A DNA stretch of 64,000 nt, from NCBI GenBank assembly GCA_024236295.1, contig JACKKT010000005.1, forward strand, positions 124,001 through 188,000. The letters run 5' to 3'. Positions within the stretch are counted from its first letter, which is position 1. Each line of letters opens with the position of its first letter. Both the position numbers and the translations under genes were made by a program. The notes below the pieces were generated by a model. The model saw only the letters and a program-made list of their open reading frames with translations, was not told the DNA's origin and did no database searches. Shown here piece by piece: positions 1 to 9,257 of the stretch. The DNA comes from Kordiimonadaceae bacterium (lineage in GTDB: Bacteria > Pseudomonadota > Alphaproteobacteria > Sphingomonadales > Emcibacteraceae).

Positions 1-611
1 CCGCCGATGGCAATGGGGGCAAGGAAATTGGTTTTTTCGACAGAGGCCAGCACCATCACCTCCTTGCATTTGCGGGAGGAGGCAATAAAGCCCGCCTTGG
101 CCATCAGTGAGAGGCCATGCCCCCCGAACAGGGTGCCCAGATGGTTGGTATCATCGGCAAAGACCAGCTCAACAATCCGCAAATCCGCATCCGGCTCCGC
201 GTGGATACCGGGGGTCAGCTCAATGTCCGAAAGCGGTATAATATCCGCCGCCTTTTCGGCCTTATCAGGTACCGCCACCATGTTAAATATGCCGCGGGTG
301 CAGATATGCCGCTCATTGGTCAGCATATTTTCCGCCTGCATGATCACCTCAACCTGTAATGACCGATTGCCCGCATGGATCACTTTGGCGGCAAAATCAA
401 TGATATTGCCCTTATAGGCGGGTTTTACAAAATCAACCTTGTCGCAGGACGCGGTAACGAAGCTGCGCCGCCCGTAACGGGTGGCGGCGATAAAGGCGAC
501 CTTGTCCATATAGCCAAGCGCCGCCCCGCCAAACAGCGTTTCATGATGGTTGGTGTTTCTGGGAAAAACAATATCCGTCAGGTGAATGGTACTGTTTGTA
601 TGATGTATCAA
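1..611 (-). CDS. acyl-CoA thioesterase, tandem hotdog (3' end cut by window edge)
   Basis: The minus strand is open from a TTG at 611 to the left edge. Translation shows two successive hotdog-domain starts, NTNHHETLFGG near the N-terminus and DDTNHLGTLFGG about 135 residues later. This is the two-domain architecture of cytosolic acyl-CoA thioesterases that hydrolyse long-chain acyl-CoA to free fatty acid and CoA. The TTG start is chosen because an AGGA sits about 8 nt upstream, overlapping the end of the preceding GNAT gene, and no in-frame ATG lies near the first conserved motif. The two genes probably form an operon read leftwards. The protein continues outside the window, so the C-terminus is unseen. 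Substrate chain length cannot be told from sequence. Confidence 0.8.
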   Translation of the reverse strand, partial: MIHHTNSTIHLTDIVFPRNTNHHETLFGGAALGYMDKVAFIAATRYGRRSFVTASCDKVDFVKPAYKGNIIDFAAKVIHAGNRSLQVEVIMQAENMLTNERHICTRGIFNMVAVPDKAEKAADIIPLSDIELTPGIHAEPDADLRIVELVFADDTNHLGTLFGGHGLSLMAKAGFIASSRKCKEVMVLASVEKTNFLAPIAIG

Positions 612-626
612 TATAATTTCCTATCT

Positions 627-1178
627 TTAAAAGTCTTTCGTCATGGTCAGGACCGGAACGGTCACCCCGGATGGCGCCTTATCAAGCCCGTGTTCAATGA
701 CCTGATAGCCACAGGCTTCATAAAGCGGCTGTCCGGCCAGGGTTGAGCCCAAAATCATTTTGTTAAAGCCGGCGTCCCGTGCCGCCTGCTCGCAGATGCT
801 CATGATATAACGGCCGATGCCGTTTCTGGCCCAGTCGGGGTGGCAATACATGGCGCGGATGCGGGCGCGGTCGGTGGCCGGATCCAGCAGTTCATCGCTC
901 CGCCCCGGGGTGTGGTTACCGCCGTAAAGGGTTTTTCGCTTGCCCCAGCCGCCACAGCCGACGATGGTTTCCTCGTCCGTGCCTTCACCGTTCAGGATCA
1001 AAAAATAGGTCTGGTCTTCAATAAGCTGGGTGTCCACGCCCATAAACTGCCCGGCGATTTCAAGCTGTTCCTTGGTTAAATAATTTTTCTGTAATTCATA
1101 AATGGCCGCCGCCATCAGCGCCTTTATATCCTCAACATCGGACATTTGCGCCAAACGGTGGGTAAATTTTTTTGTCAT
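627..1178 (-). CDS. GNAT family N-acetyltransferase
   Basis: A 183-residue protein with the GNAT fold signature. A central strand carries IRAMYCHPDWARNGIG, where the R-N-G-I-G stretch is the acetyl-CoA pyrophosphate-binding motif A. A C-terminal LYEACGY segment is typical of motif B. Such enzymes transfer acetyl from acetyl-CoA to an amine; the acceptor is unknown here. The ATG at 1178 is preferred over an upstream GTG at 1190 because GTGAG lies just ahead of it. It is followed after about 15 nt by the thioesterase gene, so the two are likely co-transcribed. Confidence 0.8.
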   Translation of the reverse strand: MTKKFTHRLAQMSDVEDIKALMAAAIYELQKNYLTKEQLEIAGQFMGVDTQLIEDQTYFLILNGEGTDEETIVGCGGWGKRKTLYGGNHTPGRSDELLDPATDRARIRAMYCHPDWARNGIGRYIMSICEQAARDAGFNKMILGSTLAGQPLYEACGYQVIEHGLDKAPSGVTVPVLTMTKDF

Positions 1179-1261
1179 TATCTCACTCACTCTTGCAATA
1201 AAACTGAATTTGTACTTAAACTGCTAATCAGTTCACTTAACCAAAAAAACCGGACCTTGTC

Positions 1262-2218
1262 ATGAAAATTATTCACCTTTTGCTGATTATTCTCTTCACT
1301 ACGTTCTCCCCGGCGCTGGCCCATCAGGACCCGGACCAGTCGGGCTTTATCGATGTGGAGGGCGGTAAAATATGGTACCGGCTTAACGGGCTTGAACATC
1401 TGGGCAAGGCGCCTGCCATTATCGTCATGCATGGCGGCCCGGGCGGCACCCACCGGGGGCTTATGCCCTATGTTGAGCTGTCGGATACTTACCCCGTCAT
1501 TCTTTATGATCAGCTGGGCACCGGCATGTCGGCCAAATTTGTTGATGACCCGGATGACCAAAGTCTTTGGACGGTTCAGCATTTCGTCAGCGAAATCAGC
1601 AGCATCAGAAAAGCGCTGGGACTTGATAAAGTGATCATCGCCGGGCACAGCTGGGGCGGAACGTTAAGCGCCGAATATGCGGTTAAAAATGAAAAAGGGC
1701 TGATCGCCGCCATTTTCAGCAGCCCGCTGATCAGCACACCACAGTGGGTCGCCGATAACCGTGAATGGATCAACCAATTACCGGAAAATTACCGCACCGC
1801 AATTGAACGAAATGAAGCGGCCGGCACCTTTGATAATACCGAATACCGCGCGGCGGAGGCCGCCTTTTATGATCAGCATATGTGCCATAATGACTGCGTT
1901 GATTATGGCTTTCGGGATAACGGCGCAAAGGGCAACCGCGATATGTATATGACCATGTGGGGGCCTAGCGAATTTACCGCCAACGGCACACTGGAAAATT
2001 ATGATATCAGCCCGAAACTGAATACGGTAAAAGTTCCAGTCCTCATGATGTGCGGCGAATTTGATGAAGCGGCACCCAAATCATGCGCGAAATACGCGTC
2101 AATGGTCGGGGACGCCACCAATGTGGTGGTGCCCGGTGCCGGTCATGCCACACTGGGCGAGCAGAAGGATTTTGTCATCGGCACAGTCCGCCGCTGGTTA
2201 AAGGAGCATGCGAAGTAA
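1262..2218 (+). CDS. exported alpha/beta hydrolase, proline iminopeptidase-like (S33)
   Basis: 318 residues with a cleavable signal peptide (hydrophobic residues 4-18, ending SPALA-H). The prolyl aminopeptidase oxyanion motif HGGPGG is at 57-62 and the nucleophile elbow GHSWGG puts Ser130 at the active site. Asp268 (in CGEFDE) and His295 (in GAGHATLG) complete a plausible catalytic triad. S33 enzymes remove N-terminal proline or act on related amides and esters; the signal peptide puts this one in the periplasm or outside. The molybdopterin oxidoreductase begins 4 nt after its stop codon, so they are co-transcribed. The exact substrate is not shown. Confidence 0.85.
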   Translation: MKIIHLLLIILFTTFSPALAHQDPDQSGFIDVEGGKIWYRLNGLEHLGKAPAIIVMHGGPGGTHRGLMPYVELSDTYPVILYDQLGTGMSAKFVDDPDDQSLWTVQHFVSEISSIRKALGLDKVIIAGHSWGGTLSAEYAVKNEKGLIAAIFSSPLISTPQWVADNREWINQLPENYRTAIERNEAAGTFDNTEYRAAEAAFYDQHMCHNDCVDYGFRDNGAKGNRDMYMTMWGPSEFTANGTLENYDISPKLNTVKVPVLMMCGEFDEAAPKSCAKYASMVGDATNVVVPGAGHATLGEQKDFVIGTVRRWLKEHAK

Positions 2219-2221
2219 ACC

Positions 2222-4276
2222 ATGAAACCTGAAATTCATTTTAGCGCCTGCCCCCATGATTGTCCGTCCACCTGCGCGCTGGTGGTCGAAAAGCTGGATG
2301 ATAACACCATCGGCCGAGTGAGTGGCAACCCGGATAACCCCTATACCGCCGGGGTGATCTGCGCCAAGGTGGCGAGATACGCCGAGCGCACCCACCATCC
2401 CGAACGCCTGACCGTGCCCTTAAAACGCACCGGGCCCAAGGGTTCTGGGCAGTTCACCGAAATTTCGTGGGATGAGGCGCTGGACACCGTCGCCGACGCC
2501 TTCAAAAAAGCGACAGAAAAGCATGGTCCCGAAACCGTCTGGCCCTATAGCTACGGCGGCACCATGGGGCTGGTGCAGGAAGGCGGGCTTGAACGGCTAC
2601 GCCATGAAATGGGCTATTCCATTATGCGCTCAACCACTTGCGGCGGGCTGGTGAATACCGGCTGGCTGGCCGGGTTTGGCCGTAAAATCGGCCCGGACCC
2701 CCGTGAAATGGCCGAAGCGGATTTGATTATTATCTGGGGCACCAATGCGGTCTCGACCCAGGTCAATGTCATGACCCATGTTGCGCGGGCGAAAAAGAAC
2801 CGAAATGCCAAAGTGGTCGTGGTTGATCCATATGAAAACCCGACCGCGAAAACCGCCGATATTCATATTGCCCTGCGCCCGGGTACCGATGGCGCCCTTG
2901 CCTGCGCCATGATGCATATTGCCTTTCGCGATGGCTATGCCGACCGGGATTATATGGAAAAATATACCGATGTGCCGGGGGAATTGGAAACGCACCTTGC
3001 CGCCAAAACGCCCGAATGGGCGGCGGAAATCACTGGGTTATCGGTCAGGGAGATTGAAAATCTGGCTGAAGTTTATTTTAAAACGGAGCGTGCCTATATC
3101 CGGCTGGGGTTTGGCCTGTCGCGCTGTCGCAATGGCGCGGTCAATGTTCATGCGGTCTCAAGCATTCCGGTGGTGGCGGGCAAATGGAAAGTCCCCGGCT
3201 CCGGCATATTTTTTGACAGCGGCGGTATTTATCATCTTGATTTTACCCTGATCCACGGCCTTGAAAATAAGCGGGCAAATGTCCGCTCCATTGATCATTC
3301 CCGGGTCGGTCCGGCCCTGACCGGCAATAAAGCCGACCTTGGCGACGGCCCACCCATCACCGCTATGATCATTCAGGGCACCAACCCTATGGCGATTGCC
3401 CCGGAACAGAATAAAGTACGGGCGGGATTTGCCCGTGAAGATCTTTTTTTATGTGTCCATGAACAGTTTATGACCGAAACCGCGATGATGGCTGATATTG
3501 TACTGCCCGCCACCACCTTTGTCGAGCATGATGACTTTTATAAGGGCGGCGGTCATACCTTCCTTCATTATGGCCCCAAAATCATTGATGCGGTTGGACA
3601 AAGCCGTTCAAACCATGATGTGATCTGCGATCTTGCAAAACGGCTTGGTGCCAAACACCGCGGCTTTTCAATGAGCGCCAATGACATCATTGCCGAAACC
3701 TTTGAAAAATCCGGCTATCCGTCCCTTGATGACATGCGGCAAAAGCATTTTTATGACTGCGCGGAAAGCTTTGAAAATCATCATTTCCTGAACGGCTTTA
3801 ATTTCCCCGACGGTAAATTCCGCTTTAAGCCGGGTTGGGAAAATATCGGCCCGCGCGGCAGTGAGCTTCCCGCCCTACCCGATCATTATGTGGCGCCCGG
3901 CGGCGTTGATGATGATCATCCATTCCGGCTGGTGACCCCGCCCGCACGGAATTTCCTCAACACCAGTTTTAACAACACGCCAAGCTCATTAAAACGGGAA
4001 ATACGCCCGACACTGCAAATTCATGGGTCGGACGCAAAAAAATACGGCATTAATGATGGTGACCCGGTTACCATCGGCAATAAACTGGGTGAGGTTACGT
4101 TATTTGCCAAAATCGTCGATGGCGCCAAACCCGGCGTGCTCGTCGCAGAAGGCATCTGGCAGAATGCCGCCTTTAATGGTGGCAAGGGCATAAACCAGCT
4201 GGTCAGCGCCGAAGTCGCCGCCCCCAACGGCGGCGTGGTTTATCATGATAACGGTGTCTGGCTTAAGGGCGGATGA
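2222..4276 (+). CDS. molybdopterin-dependent oxidoreductase with one [4Fe-4S] cluster (DMSO reductase superfamily)
   Basis: 684 residues. The N-terminal cluster motif is C10-x3-C14-x3-C18-x28-C47, followed by the large molybdopterin-binding domains. The C-terminal molydop_binding domain has LVTPPARNFLNTSF near residue 570. RSTTCGGL puts Cys140 where the molybdenum ligand of this superfamily lies, an inference from position only. There is no Tat or Sec signal, so it should be cytoplasmic. No electron-transfer subunit, chaperone or cofactor gene is nearby. The substrate is unknown; thiosulfate/polysulfide reductase-like, formate dehydrogenase-like and S-oxide reductase-like roles are all possible. 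It lies 4 nt after an S33 peptidase gene. Confidence 0.85.
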   Translation: MKPEIHFSACPHDCPSTCALVVEKLDDNTIGRVSGNPDNPYTAGVICAKVARYAERTHHPERLTVPLKRTGPKGSGQFTEISWDEALDTVADAFKKATEKHGPETVWPYSYGGTMGLVQEGGLERLRHEMGYSIMRSTTCGGLVNTGWLAGFGRKIGPDPREMAEADLIIIWGTNAVSTQVNVMTHVARAKKNRNAKVVVVDPYENPTAKTADIHIALRPGTDGALACAMMHIAFRDGYADRDYMEKYTDVPGELETHLAAKTPEWAAEITGLSVREIENLAEVYFKTERAYIRLGFGLSRCRNGAVNVHAVSSIPVVAGKWKVPGSGIFFDSGGIYHLDFTLIHGLENKRANVRSIDHSRVGPALTGNKADLGDGPPITAMIIQGTNPMAIAPEQNKVRAGFAREDLFLCVHEQFMTETAMMADIVLPATTFVEHDDFYKGGGHTFLHYGPKIIDAVGQSRSNHDVICDLAKRLGAKHRGFSMSANDIIAETFEKSGYPSLDDMRQKHFYDCAESFENHHFLNGFNFPDGKFRFKPGWENIGPRGSELPALPDHYVAPGGVDDDHPFRLVTPPARNFLNTSFNNTPSSLKREIRPTLQIHGSDAKKYGINDGDPVTIGNKLGEVTLFAKIVDGAKPGVLVAEGIWQNAAFNGGKGINQLVSAEVAAPNGGVVYHDNGVWLKGG

Positions 4277-4319
4277 ATTTTCTAGTTGCTGCCATCGTAA
4301 ATTTTAAATTATACCTGAT

Positions 4320-4913
4320 TTAGTCACGGTGAATTGTTTTATTTTCGCTGCCTAAAAGCGTGAAGGTTCCATCCTTAAATTCATAGGTATCATAAGTAAT
4401 TTTAGCTTCATTCATGTTTAAACGTTCACTATTTTTAACTATGATTTTATGTTGTTCAACCTCAATACTTCCCATATTACTGGCTTTAACAAATAATGGT
4501 TCCCCACTAATATCCCTTTCAAGTATTTCAAATATTTTTAATATATATTGATTGCCTCCCGAATGATAATAAACAAAAAGCAGGTTTTTATTATCCCATT
4601 GCCCCAGCTTTAAATCCACGGTATGACCATCTACATAGCCAACAATTCTCTTCATTTTGCCATACAAGGTGCCTGCTATATAACTGTCTGTTGTAGATCC
4701 GCATATTCCGTAGTCTTCATCCTCGTTTAATAAAAGCCACACTGAAAATTGTGTAAATGATGTATCCATTGAAGCAAAGGACTCTTTATCAAAAAAATCT
4801 TGTACAACTTCAACTCTTGGGCAGGTTTCAGCCTTTTCTTCAGAAAATGCATAGTTCCCAAACAGGAACAAGCTCAAGAAAAAAATTATGATTTTTAAAT
4901 AATTGTTATTCAT
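4320..4913 (-). CDS. hypothetical exported protein, AT-rich
   Basis: 197 residues starting with a strong signal peptide (MNNNYLKIIIFFLSLFLFG, predicted cleavage after YAFS). The mature part is acidic and aromatic, has two cysteines and shows no family I recognise. Codon use is distinctly more AT-rich than in the genes on its left, suggesting different origin or weak selection. It stands alone between a convergent oxidoreductase gene and a divergent sensor kinase gene. Confidence 0.6.
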   Translation of the reverse strand: MNNNYLKIIIFFLSLFLFGNYAFSEEKAETCPRVEVVQDFFDKESFASMDTSFTQFSVWLLLNEDEDYGICGSTTDSYIAGTLYGKMKRIVGYVDGHTVDLKLGQWDNKNLLFVYYHSGGNQYILKIFEILERDISGEPLFVKASNMGSIEVEQHKIIVKNSERLNMNEAKITYDTYEFKDGTFTLLGSENKTIHRD

Positions 4914-5002
4914 ATGATATTGATATCCCCAAAAAATTTAAATTTATCATTCCAATAAACCACGAACGATAACAGACTACAATCATTCAATAAAATCCGG
5001 AT

Positions 5003-5039
5003 CAGCATTTTCCAAGGTAGAAAACCTTGAAAATGGCTG
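5003..5039. other. long imperfect stem-loop in a divergent intergenic region
   Basis: The arms CAGCATTTTCCAAGGT (5003-5018) and ACCTTGAAAATGGCTG (5024-5039) pair over about 15 bp with one bulged base on each side and a 5-nt loop. It lies between a divergent AT-rich gene and a sensor kinase gene, roughly 100 bp before the kinase start. No T-run follows on either strand, so it is not a standard terminator. It could be an operator or a 5' UTR structure. Confidence 0.5.
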
Positions 5040-5135
5040 AAATCAGGCTTGCGGCTAATTGAATATTAACCTATTTAATTTATTTTTTAAGCTCAGAACT
5101 ATTTTGAACTGCTAAAAGTCAGGATTACTTTAAAA

Positions 5136-7523
5136 GTGGCCGTAAAGAAACGATTTGCTGGGGGGCACACAGGATATGGACTATCCCTCATCTTTGCCGT
5201 TTTGCTGACTTTTATTGTCACACAGCCGGCCGGTGCTCAAAACCCGTTTGAACTCCCTAAACTTAGTGCCGAGGAACAGGCATGGATCAAGGCCCACCCG
5301 GTTATAACCGCCGCCAATCCGGAGGATTCAGCACCCTTTTCCCTGACCCGCGGTGGCAAGGTACAGGGCATTGCGGCAGAATATCTTGAGCTGGTGGCAT
5401 CAAAGATCGGCTTGAAAGTAGAATTTGCCAAGGAGGGCAGCTGGACAAGCATGATGCAAATGCTCCGCGCTGGGGAAATTGACTTAATTCATAGTTCTTT
5501 AATGGATGATGAGCGGGATGCTTATATTTCCTTCACCCAGCCTTATTTAAGGGTGCCGGTTGTTAATATGGGCCGTGCCGGAACGGCGCACCTGAATTCA
5601 ATTGATGACCTGAGCGGCAAGCGCATTGGGTTGATACGTGGTTATGTGCTGACATATGCCTACCGTAATAAGTATCCCGGACTTGATTATGTGGAATTTG
5701 ACAATATCACTGATGCGTTAAAGGCACTCTCCGCTTCGAATATTGATGTTTTTACCGGCAATGTTGTCGCCATAAATTATTCAATTTTACAGAACTTTAT
5801 TCCCGACCTTGAAGTGATCGGCCCTGATTTTGTGCTTGATGTCAACACACTGGACCACCGTTTTGGCGCCCTTAAGAAAAATGCTATTCTCATTGATATA
5901 CTGAAAAAAGGCATGGCCGCCGTTTCCGATAAGGAATTTATGGAAATATCCGAAAAATGGCAAAGCAACCGGGCCATACTGACCAGCGATGTGCTTGATC
6001 TTACAGCGGATGAAAGAGCCTGGCTTTCTAGCCATAAAGTGATCAATACGGCGGTTGACCCGTCACAGATCCCGCTGGAATTTGTCAATTCAAAAGGCGA
6101 AATTGAAGGGGTCACCGGCGCCTATCTTGATAAAATCGCTGAAAAGCTCAATGTCACATTCAAATGGGTCGGTAACCCTACCTTCGCCGATGGCATGGAG
6201 CAAATCAAAAAGGGTGAAGCCGATATCATTACGCTGCTTTCCGCGACAAAGGAAAGACGGCAATATTTAAATTTCACTGATCCATATTTTAATGTCTCTT
6301 ATATAATCTTTGCCCGCGATGATGAACCGATCTATCGCAATATGGATGCGCTTGGCGGGCATTCCGTTGCCCTGGTTAAGGGCTTTGCCAACACTACAAT
6401 GGTCAAAAGCCGTTATCCGGATATAGAGGTTATTGAAACCCCGAGCATCCCTGATGCCTTGCGACTTGTCGCCAATGGCGGGGCAGACGCCTATATTGGC
6501 AGTATGCCGCTGGCCACATATTATATTTCGGCCGAGGCCCTGACCAATATGACCATTGTCGGCGAAACAGAATTCAGAAATGATAATGCAATCGGCATCC
6601 GTAACGATTTGCCTTTACTCGCAAGCGCTATGCAAAAAGCGCTTCAGTCAATTTCGATTCAGGAACGGACCGAGATTTCAAGAAACTGGCTTGGCATGAC
6701 GGCTGCGCCGACCGTGGATTATGACCTTATCTGGAAAATATTTATTGTGGCATCACTTATTGTTCTGTTCTTTGTAATCTGGAATAAGCAGCTTCAGGAT
6801 GCCCAGGCAAAAGCGGAAGAAGCCAATAAAGCAAAATCAACCTTCCTCGCCAATATGAGCCACGAGATCAGAACCCCGCTTAACGCAATTATTGGATTTT
6901 CCGACGCGATGCTGGCCGGCCTTGGCGGTGAAATTGAAAACCCGAAACACAAGGAATATTTAAACGATATCAAGAAAAGCGGCGATCATCTCGCCACAGT
7001 GGTTAATGATATCCTTGATCTTTCCAAAATAGAAAGCGGCAAATGGATTTTGAAGGAAGAAGCCTTTTCCCTAAATGACTGTATTTACGATGCACTTAAG
7101 ATTGTTGAACCACAGGCTTCAATGAAAAAAATCAATATTGATTATGACAATGGCATTACCATTAATATGATTGGGGACACCCATGCCCTGCGCCGCTGCA
7201 TTATAAATTTACTTTCCAATGCCATTAAATTTTCCCATCAGAACAGCCGGATCAAATGCACAATCGCCAATGATAATAAAGGGATAGACCTTAAAATAAG
7301 CGATAGCGGCATCGGCATTCCTCCTGACCGCATTGAAGAGGTCCTAAAGCCGTTTGAACAAAGTCATAATGATCATCAGGTCAACGAGGAAGGTACAGGT
7401 CTTGGCCTGCCTATTGTCAAACATCTGGTCGAACTTCATGGCGGGAAATTTGAGCTGAGCAGCCAGCTTAACGTCGGCACAACCGCCAGTATTCACCTGC
7501 CCTCTACCCGCAAGGTTGCGTAA
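5136..7523 (+). CDS. membrane histidine kinase with two periplasmic SBP_bac_3 (VFT) sensor domains
   Basis: 795 residues. The order is signal/anchor segment (about 15-34), periplasmic binding-protein domain 1 (about 40-275), domain 2 (about 288-522), a transmembrane helix (532-550), HisKA with phospho-acceptor His576 in NMSHEIRTPLN, and HATPase_c with the N-box NLLSNAIKF, DSGIGI and GTGLGL boxes. This is a BvgS-like sensor layout, but there is no PAS, receiver or Hpt domain. The kinase core resembles alphaproteobacterial PdhS/PleC kinases (family knowledge). It starts with GTG at 5136; AGGA lies about 11 nt upstream. No response regulator is adjacent. Related kinases occur at 54.8-64 kb. The ligand is probably an amino acid or other small organic molecule. 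Confidence 0.9.
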   Translation: MAVKKRFAGGHTGYGLSLIFAVLLTFIVTQPAGAQNPFELPKLSAEEQAWIKAHPVITAANPEDSAPFSLTRGGKVQGIAAEYLELVASKIGLKVEFAKEGSWTSMMQMLRAGEIDLIHSSLMDDERDAYISFTQPYLRVPVVNMGRAGTAHLNSIDDLSGKRIGLIRGYVLTYAYRNKYPGLDYVEFDNITDALKALSASNIDVFTGNVVAINYSILQNFIPDLEVIGPDFVLDVNTLDHRFGALKKNAILIDILKKGMAAVSDKEFMEISEKWQSNRAILTSDVLDLTADERAWLSSHKVINTAVDPSQIPLEFVNSKGEIEGVTGAYLDKIAEKLNVTFKWVGNPTFADGMEQIKKGEADIITLLSATKERRQYLNFTDPYFNVSYIIFARDDEPIYRNMDALGGHSVALVKGFANTTMVKSRYPDIEVIETPSIPDALRLVANGGADAYIGSMPLATYYISAEALTNMTIVGETEFRNDNAIGIRNDLPLLASAMQKALQSISIQERTEISRNWLGMTAAPTVDYDLIWKIFIVASLIVLFFVIWNKQLQDAQAKAEEANKAKSTFLANMSHEIRTPLNAIIGFSDAMLAGLGGEIENPKHKEYLNDIKKSGDHLATVVNDILDLSKIESGKWILKEEAFSLNDCIYDALKIVEPQASMKKINIDYDNGITINMIGDTHALRRCIINLLSNAIKFSHQNSRIKCTIANDNKGIDLKISDSGIGIPPDRIEEVLKPFEQSHNDHQVNEEGTGLGLPIVKHLVELHGGKFELSSQLNVGTTASIHLPSTRKVA

Positions 7524-7541
7524 GTCTTTCGCTGTTTAAAT

Positions 7542-7982
7542 TTAAAGCAGCTTTTCATAATGGACAAAGCCGGATACCCCGCCAATGCGGTTATAAAGCA
7601 GCCGGGCGGTTTTATTGTCCTCCTGGGTGAGCCAGTATACGGTGGCGGATTTATTCTTTTTGGCCGCGTCATAAACCGCTTCAATAAGGGCGCGGCCTAC
7701 TCCGGTGCCGCGGGCGGCTGGTGCCGCATATAAATCCTGCAAATAACAGCCATCATTCAATGACCAGTTGGTCCGGTGAAAAAGATAATGGACAAAGCCA
7801 ACCAAAGTCCCTTCGCGGTAAGCGCCAAGAGCATAGACCGGTTCCGCCGCATCATGAAAGCGCCGCCAGTTATTTTTTGAAATCTCGTCCGGTAGTTCCG
7901 CCTTATAAAATTTCAGATAGCCCTGCCAAAGCCGGTACCAGTCATCATATTCATTTTTGCCGATTGCCTTAACATCAAGCAT
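7542..7982 (-). CDS. GNAT family N-acetyltransferase
   Basis: 146 residues from the ATG at 7982. This start is chosen over an ATG 15 nt upstream because a strong GGGAGGG Shine-Dalgarno sits 6 nt before it. The acetyl-CoA-binding motif A is seen as APAARGTGVGRALI, preceded by LQDLYA, and a C-terminal ARLLYNRIGG loop follows. It resembles small single-domain acetyltransferases acting on small molecules or polyamines. The acceptor is unknown. It converges on the sensor kinase gene, 18 bp away. Confidence 0.85.
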   Translation of the reverse strand: MLDVKAIGKNEYDDWYRLWQGYLKFYKAELPDEISKNNWRRFHDAAEPVYALGAYREGTLVGFVHYLFHRTNWSLNDGCYLQDLYAAPAARGTGVGRALIEAVYDAAKKNKSATVYWLTQEDNKTARLLYNRIGGVSGFVHYEKLL

Positions 7983-8083
7983 AACATACCCTCCCATAAT
8001 TCTCTCTCTGGGAATAAGTGTACCTTATCCATGGTCAATTGCCTAGCCATATCGGCATCAATAAATTGTTACCCTAAGTGAAT

Positions 8084-9097
8084 TTAACCATTCCTGAATG
8101 CGTATCCATAGCCGTTAATGGCCGGCACGCCGCCAAGATGGGCATAAAGGATTTTTGAGCCCTTAGGGAAATAACCGCGCTTGACCAGATCAATAAGTCC
8201 CTGCATGGATTTTCCCTCATAAACCGGGTCGGTCATCATGCCCTCAAGCCGCGCACAAAGGCGGATGGCGTCCTTGGTTTCTTCTGACGGCACACCGTAT
8301 GCGGGATAGGCATAATCCTCAATCAGCACCACATCGTCCTCGACCAGGTCCTTGTCCAGCTCGACCAGTTTTGCGGTTTTCTGCGCAATATCAAGCACCT
8401 GTGCCTTGGTCTGTGCCGGGGTGCCGCTGGCATCAATGCCGATGACTTTACGCTCGCGCCCATCTGCCGCAAAGCCGACCAGCATCCCCGCGTGGGTTGA
8501 TCCGGTCACGGTGCAGACAACAATATAATCAAATTTAAAGCCAAGCTCCGCTTCCTGTGCCCGCACTTCCTCAGCAAAGCCTACAAAACCCAGCCCGCCA
8601 TATTTATGAACCGATGCCCCGGCCGGGATCGGGTATGGTTTACCGCCCTTGGCTTCCACATCCTTAAGCGCATTTTCCCAACTTTCCCGGATACCGATAT
8701 CAAAGCCTTCATCGACCATTTCAACATCGGCGCCCATCACCCGCGACATCAGGATATTACCAACCCGGTCATAGACCACATCTTCATGCGGAACCCAGCT
8801 TTCCTGCACCAGACGGCATTTAAAACCGATCTTGGCAGCAACCGCCGCAACTTGTCTCGTGTGGTTTGACTGGACCCCGCCAATGGAAACAAGCGTATCC
8901 GCACCAGAGGCAATGGCATCCGGCACGATATATTCAAGTTTGCGGATTTTATTACCGCCAAAGGCAAGTCCGCTGTTGCAGTCTTCCCGTTTGGCATAAA
9001 CCGCCACATCGCCGCCCAGATGGGCGCTTAATGATTTCAATTCCTCAATCGGGGTCGGGCCAAAGGTCAGCGGGTATCGTTCAAATTTTTCAAGCAT
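8084..9097 (-). CDS. acdS: 1-aminocyclopropane-1-carboxylate (ACC) deaminase
   Basis: 337 residues, the full length of the family, opening with RYPLTFGPTPIEEL. It is a PLP fold-type II enzyme that cleaves ACC to 2-oxobutyrate and ammonia in the cytoplasm. The PLP lysine is K50 (GGNKIRK) and the nucleophile serine is S77 in GGVQSN. Y293, E294 (VYEGKS) and L321 (AHLGG) match the Tyr294/Glu295/Leu322 set that separates true ACC deaminase from D-cysteine desulfhydrase. One active-site-adjacent change is seen: His at 79 where the Pseudomonas enzyme has Gln. A Lrp/AsnC regulator is divergently encoded upstream, the classic acdR-acdS arrangement, so leucine- or ACC-responsive control is likely. Confidence 0.92.
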   Translation of the reverse strand: MLEKFERYPLTFGPTPIEELKSLSAHLGGDVAVYAKREDCNSGLAFGGNKIRKLEYIVPDAIASGADTLVSIGGVQSNHTRQVAAVAAKIGFKCRLVQESWVPHEDVVYDRVGNILMSRVMGADVEMVDEGFDIGIRESWENALKDVEAKGGKPYPIPAGASVHKYGGLGFVGFAEEVRAQEAELGFKFDYIVVCTVTGSTHAGMLVGFAADGRERKVIGIDASGTPAQTKAQVLDIAQKTAKLVELDKDLVEDDVVLIEDYAYPAYGVPSEETKDAIRLCARLEGMMTDPVYEGKSMQGLIDLVKRGYFPKGSKILYAHLGGVPAINGYGYAFRNG

Positions 9098-9186
9098 GGG
9101 TATAATCCTTTATGTTAAATCTGCAATGATCATAGCAAATTAATAACGAAATGTGCTCTCTAATTTCTGATTATTTTTATCAATAA

Positions 9187-9216
9187 TTGACAATAATATG
9201 ATATTTTACTTATTAT
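9187..9216 (+). promoter_or_regulatory. candidate promoter of the Lrp-type regulator gene
   Basis: A consensus -35 TTGACA at 9187-9192 is followed after 18 nt by TATTAT at 9211-9216. Transcription from it would start near 9223, so the in-frame ATG at 9198 lies inside the promoter. That supports a later start codon for the regulator. The surrounding 140 bp between the divergent genes is very AT-rich and is the expected binding region for the Lrp-type protein. Confidence 0.45.
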
Positions 9217-9257
9217 ATTGTTCATTTTTTTATAATTTAATGAAAGCTTCTTCCATT

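Noticed and set aside
8084..9097. D-cysteine desulfhydrase as the product of the ACC deaminase gene
   Set aside because: The Glu and Leu that mark ACC deaminase are present at 294 and 321.
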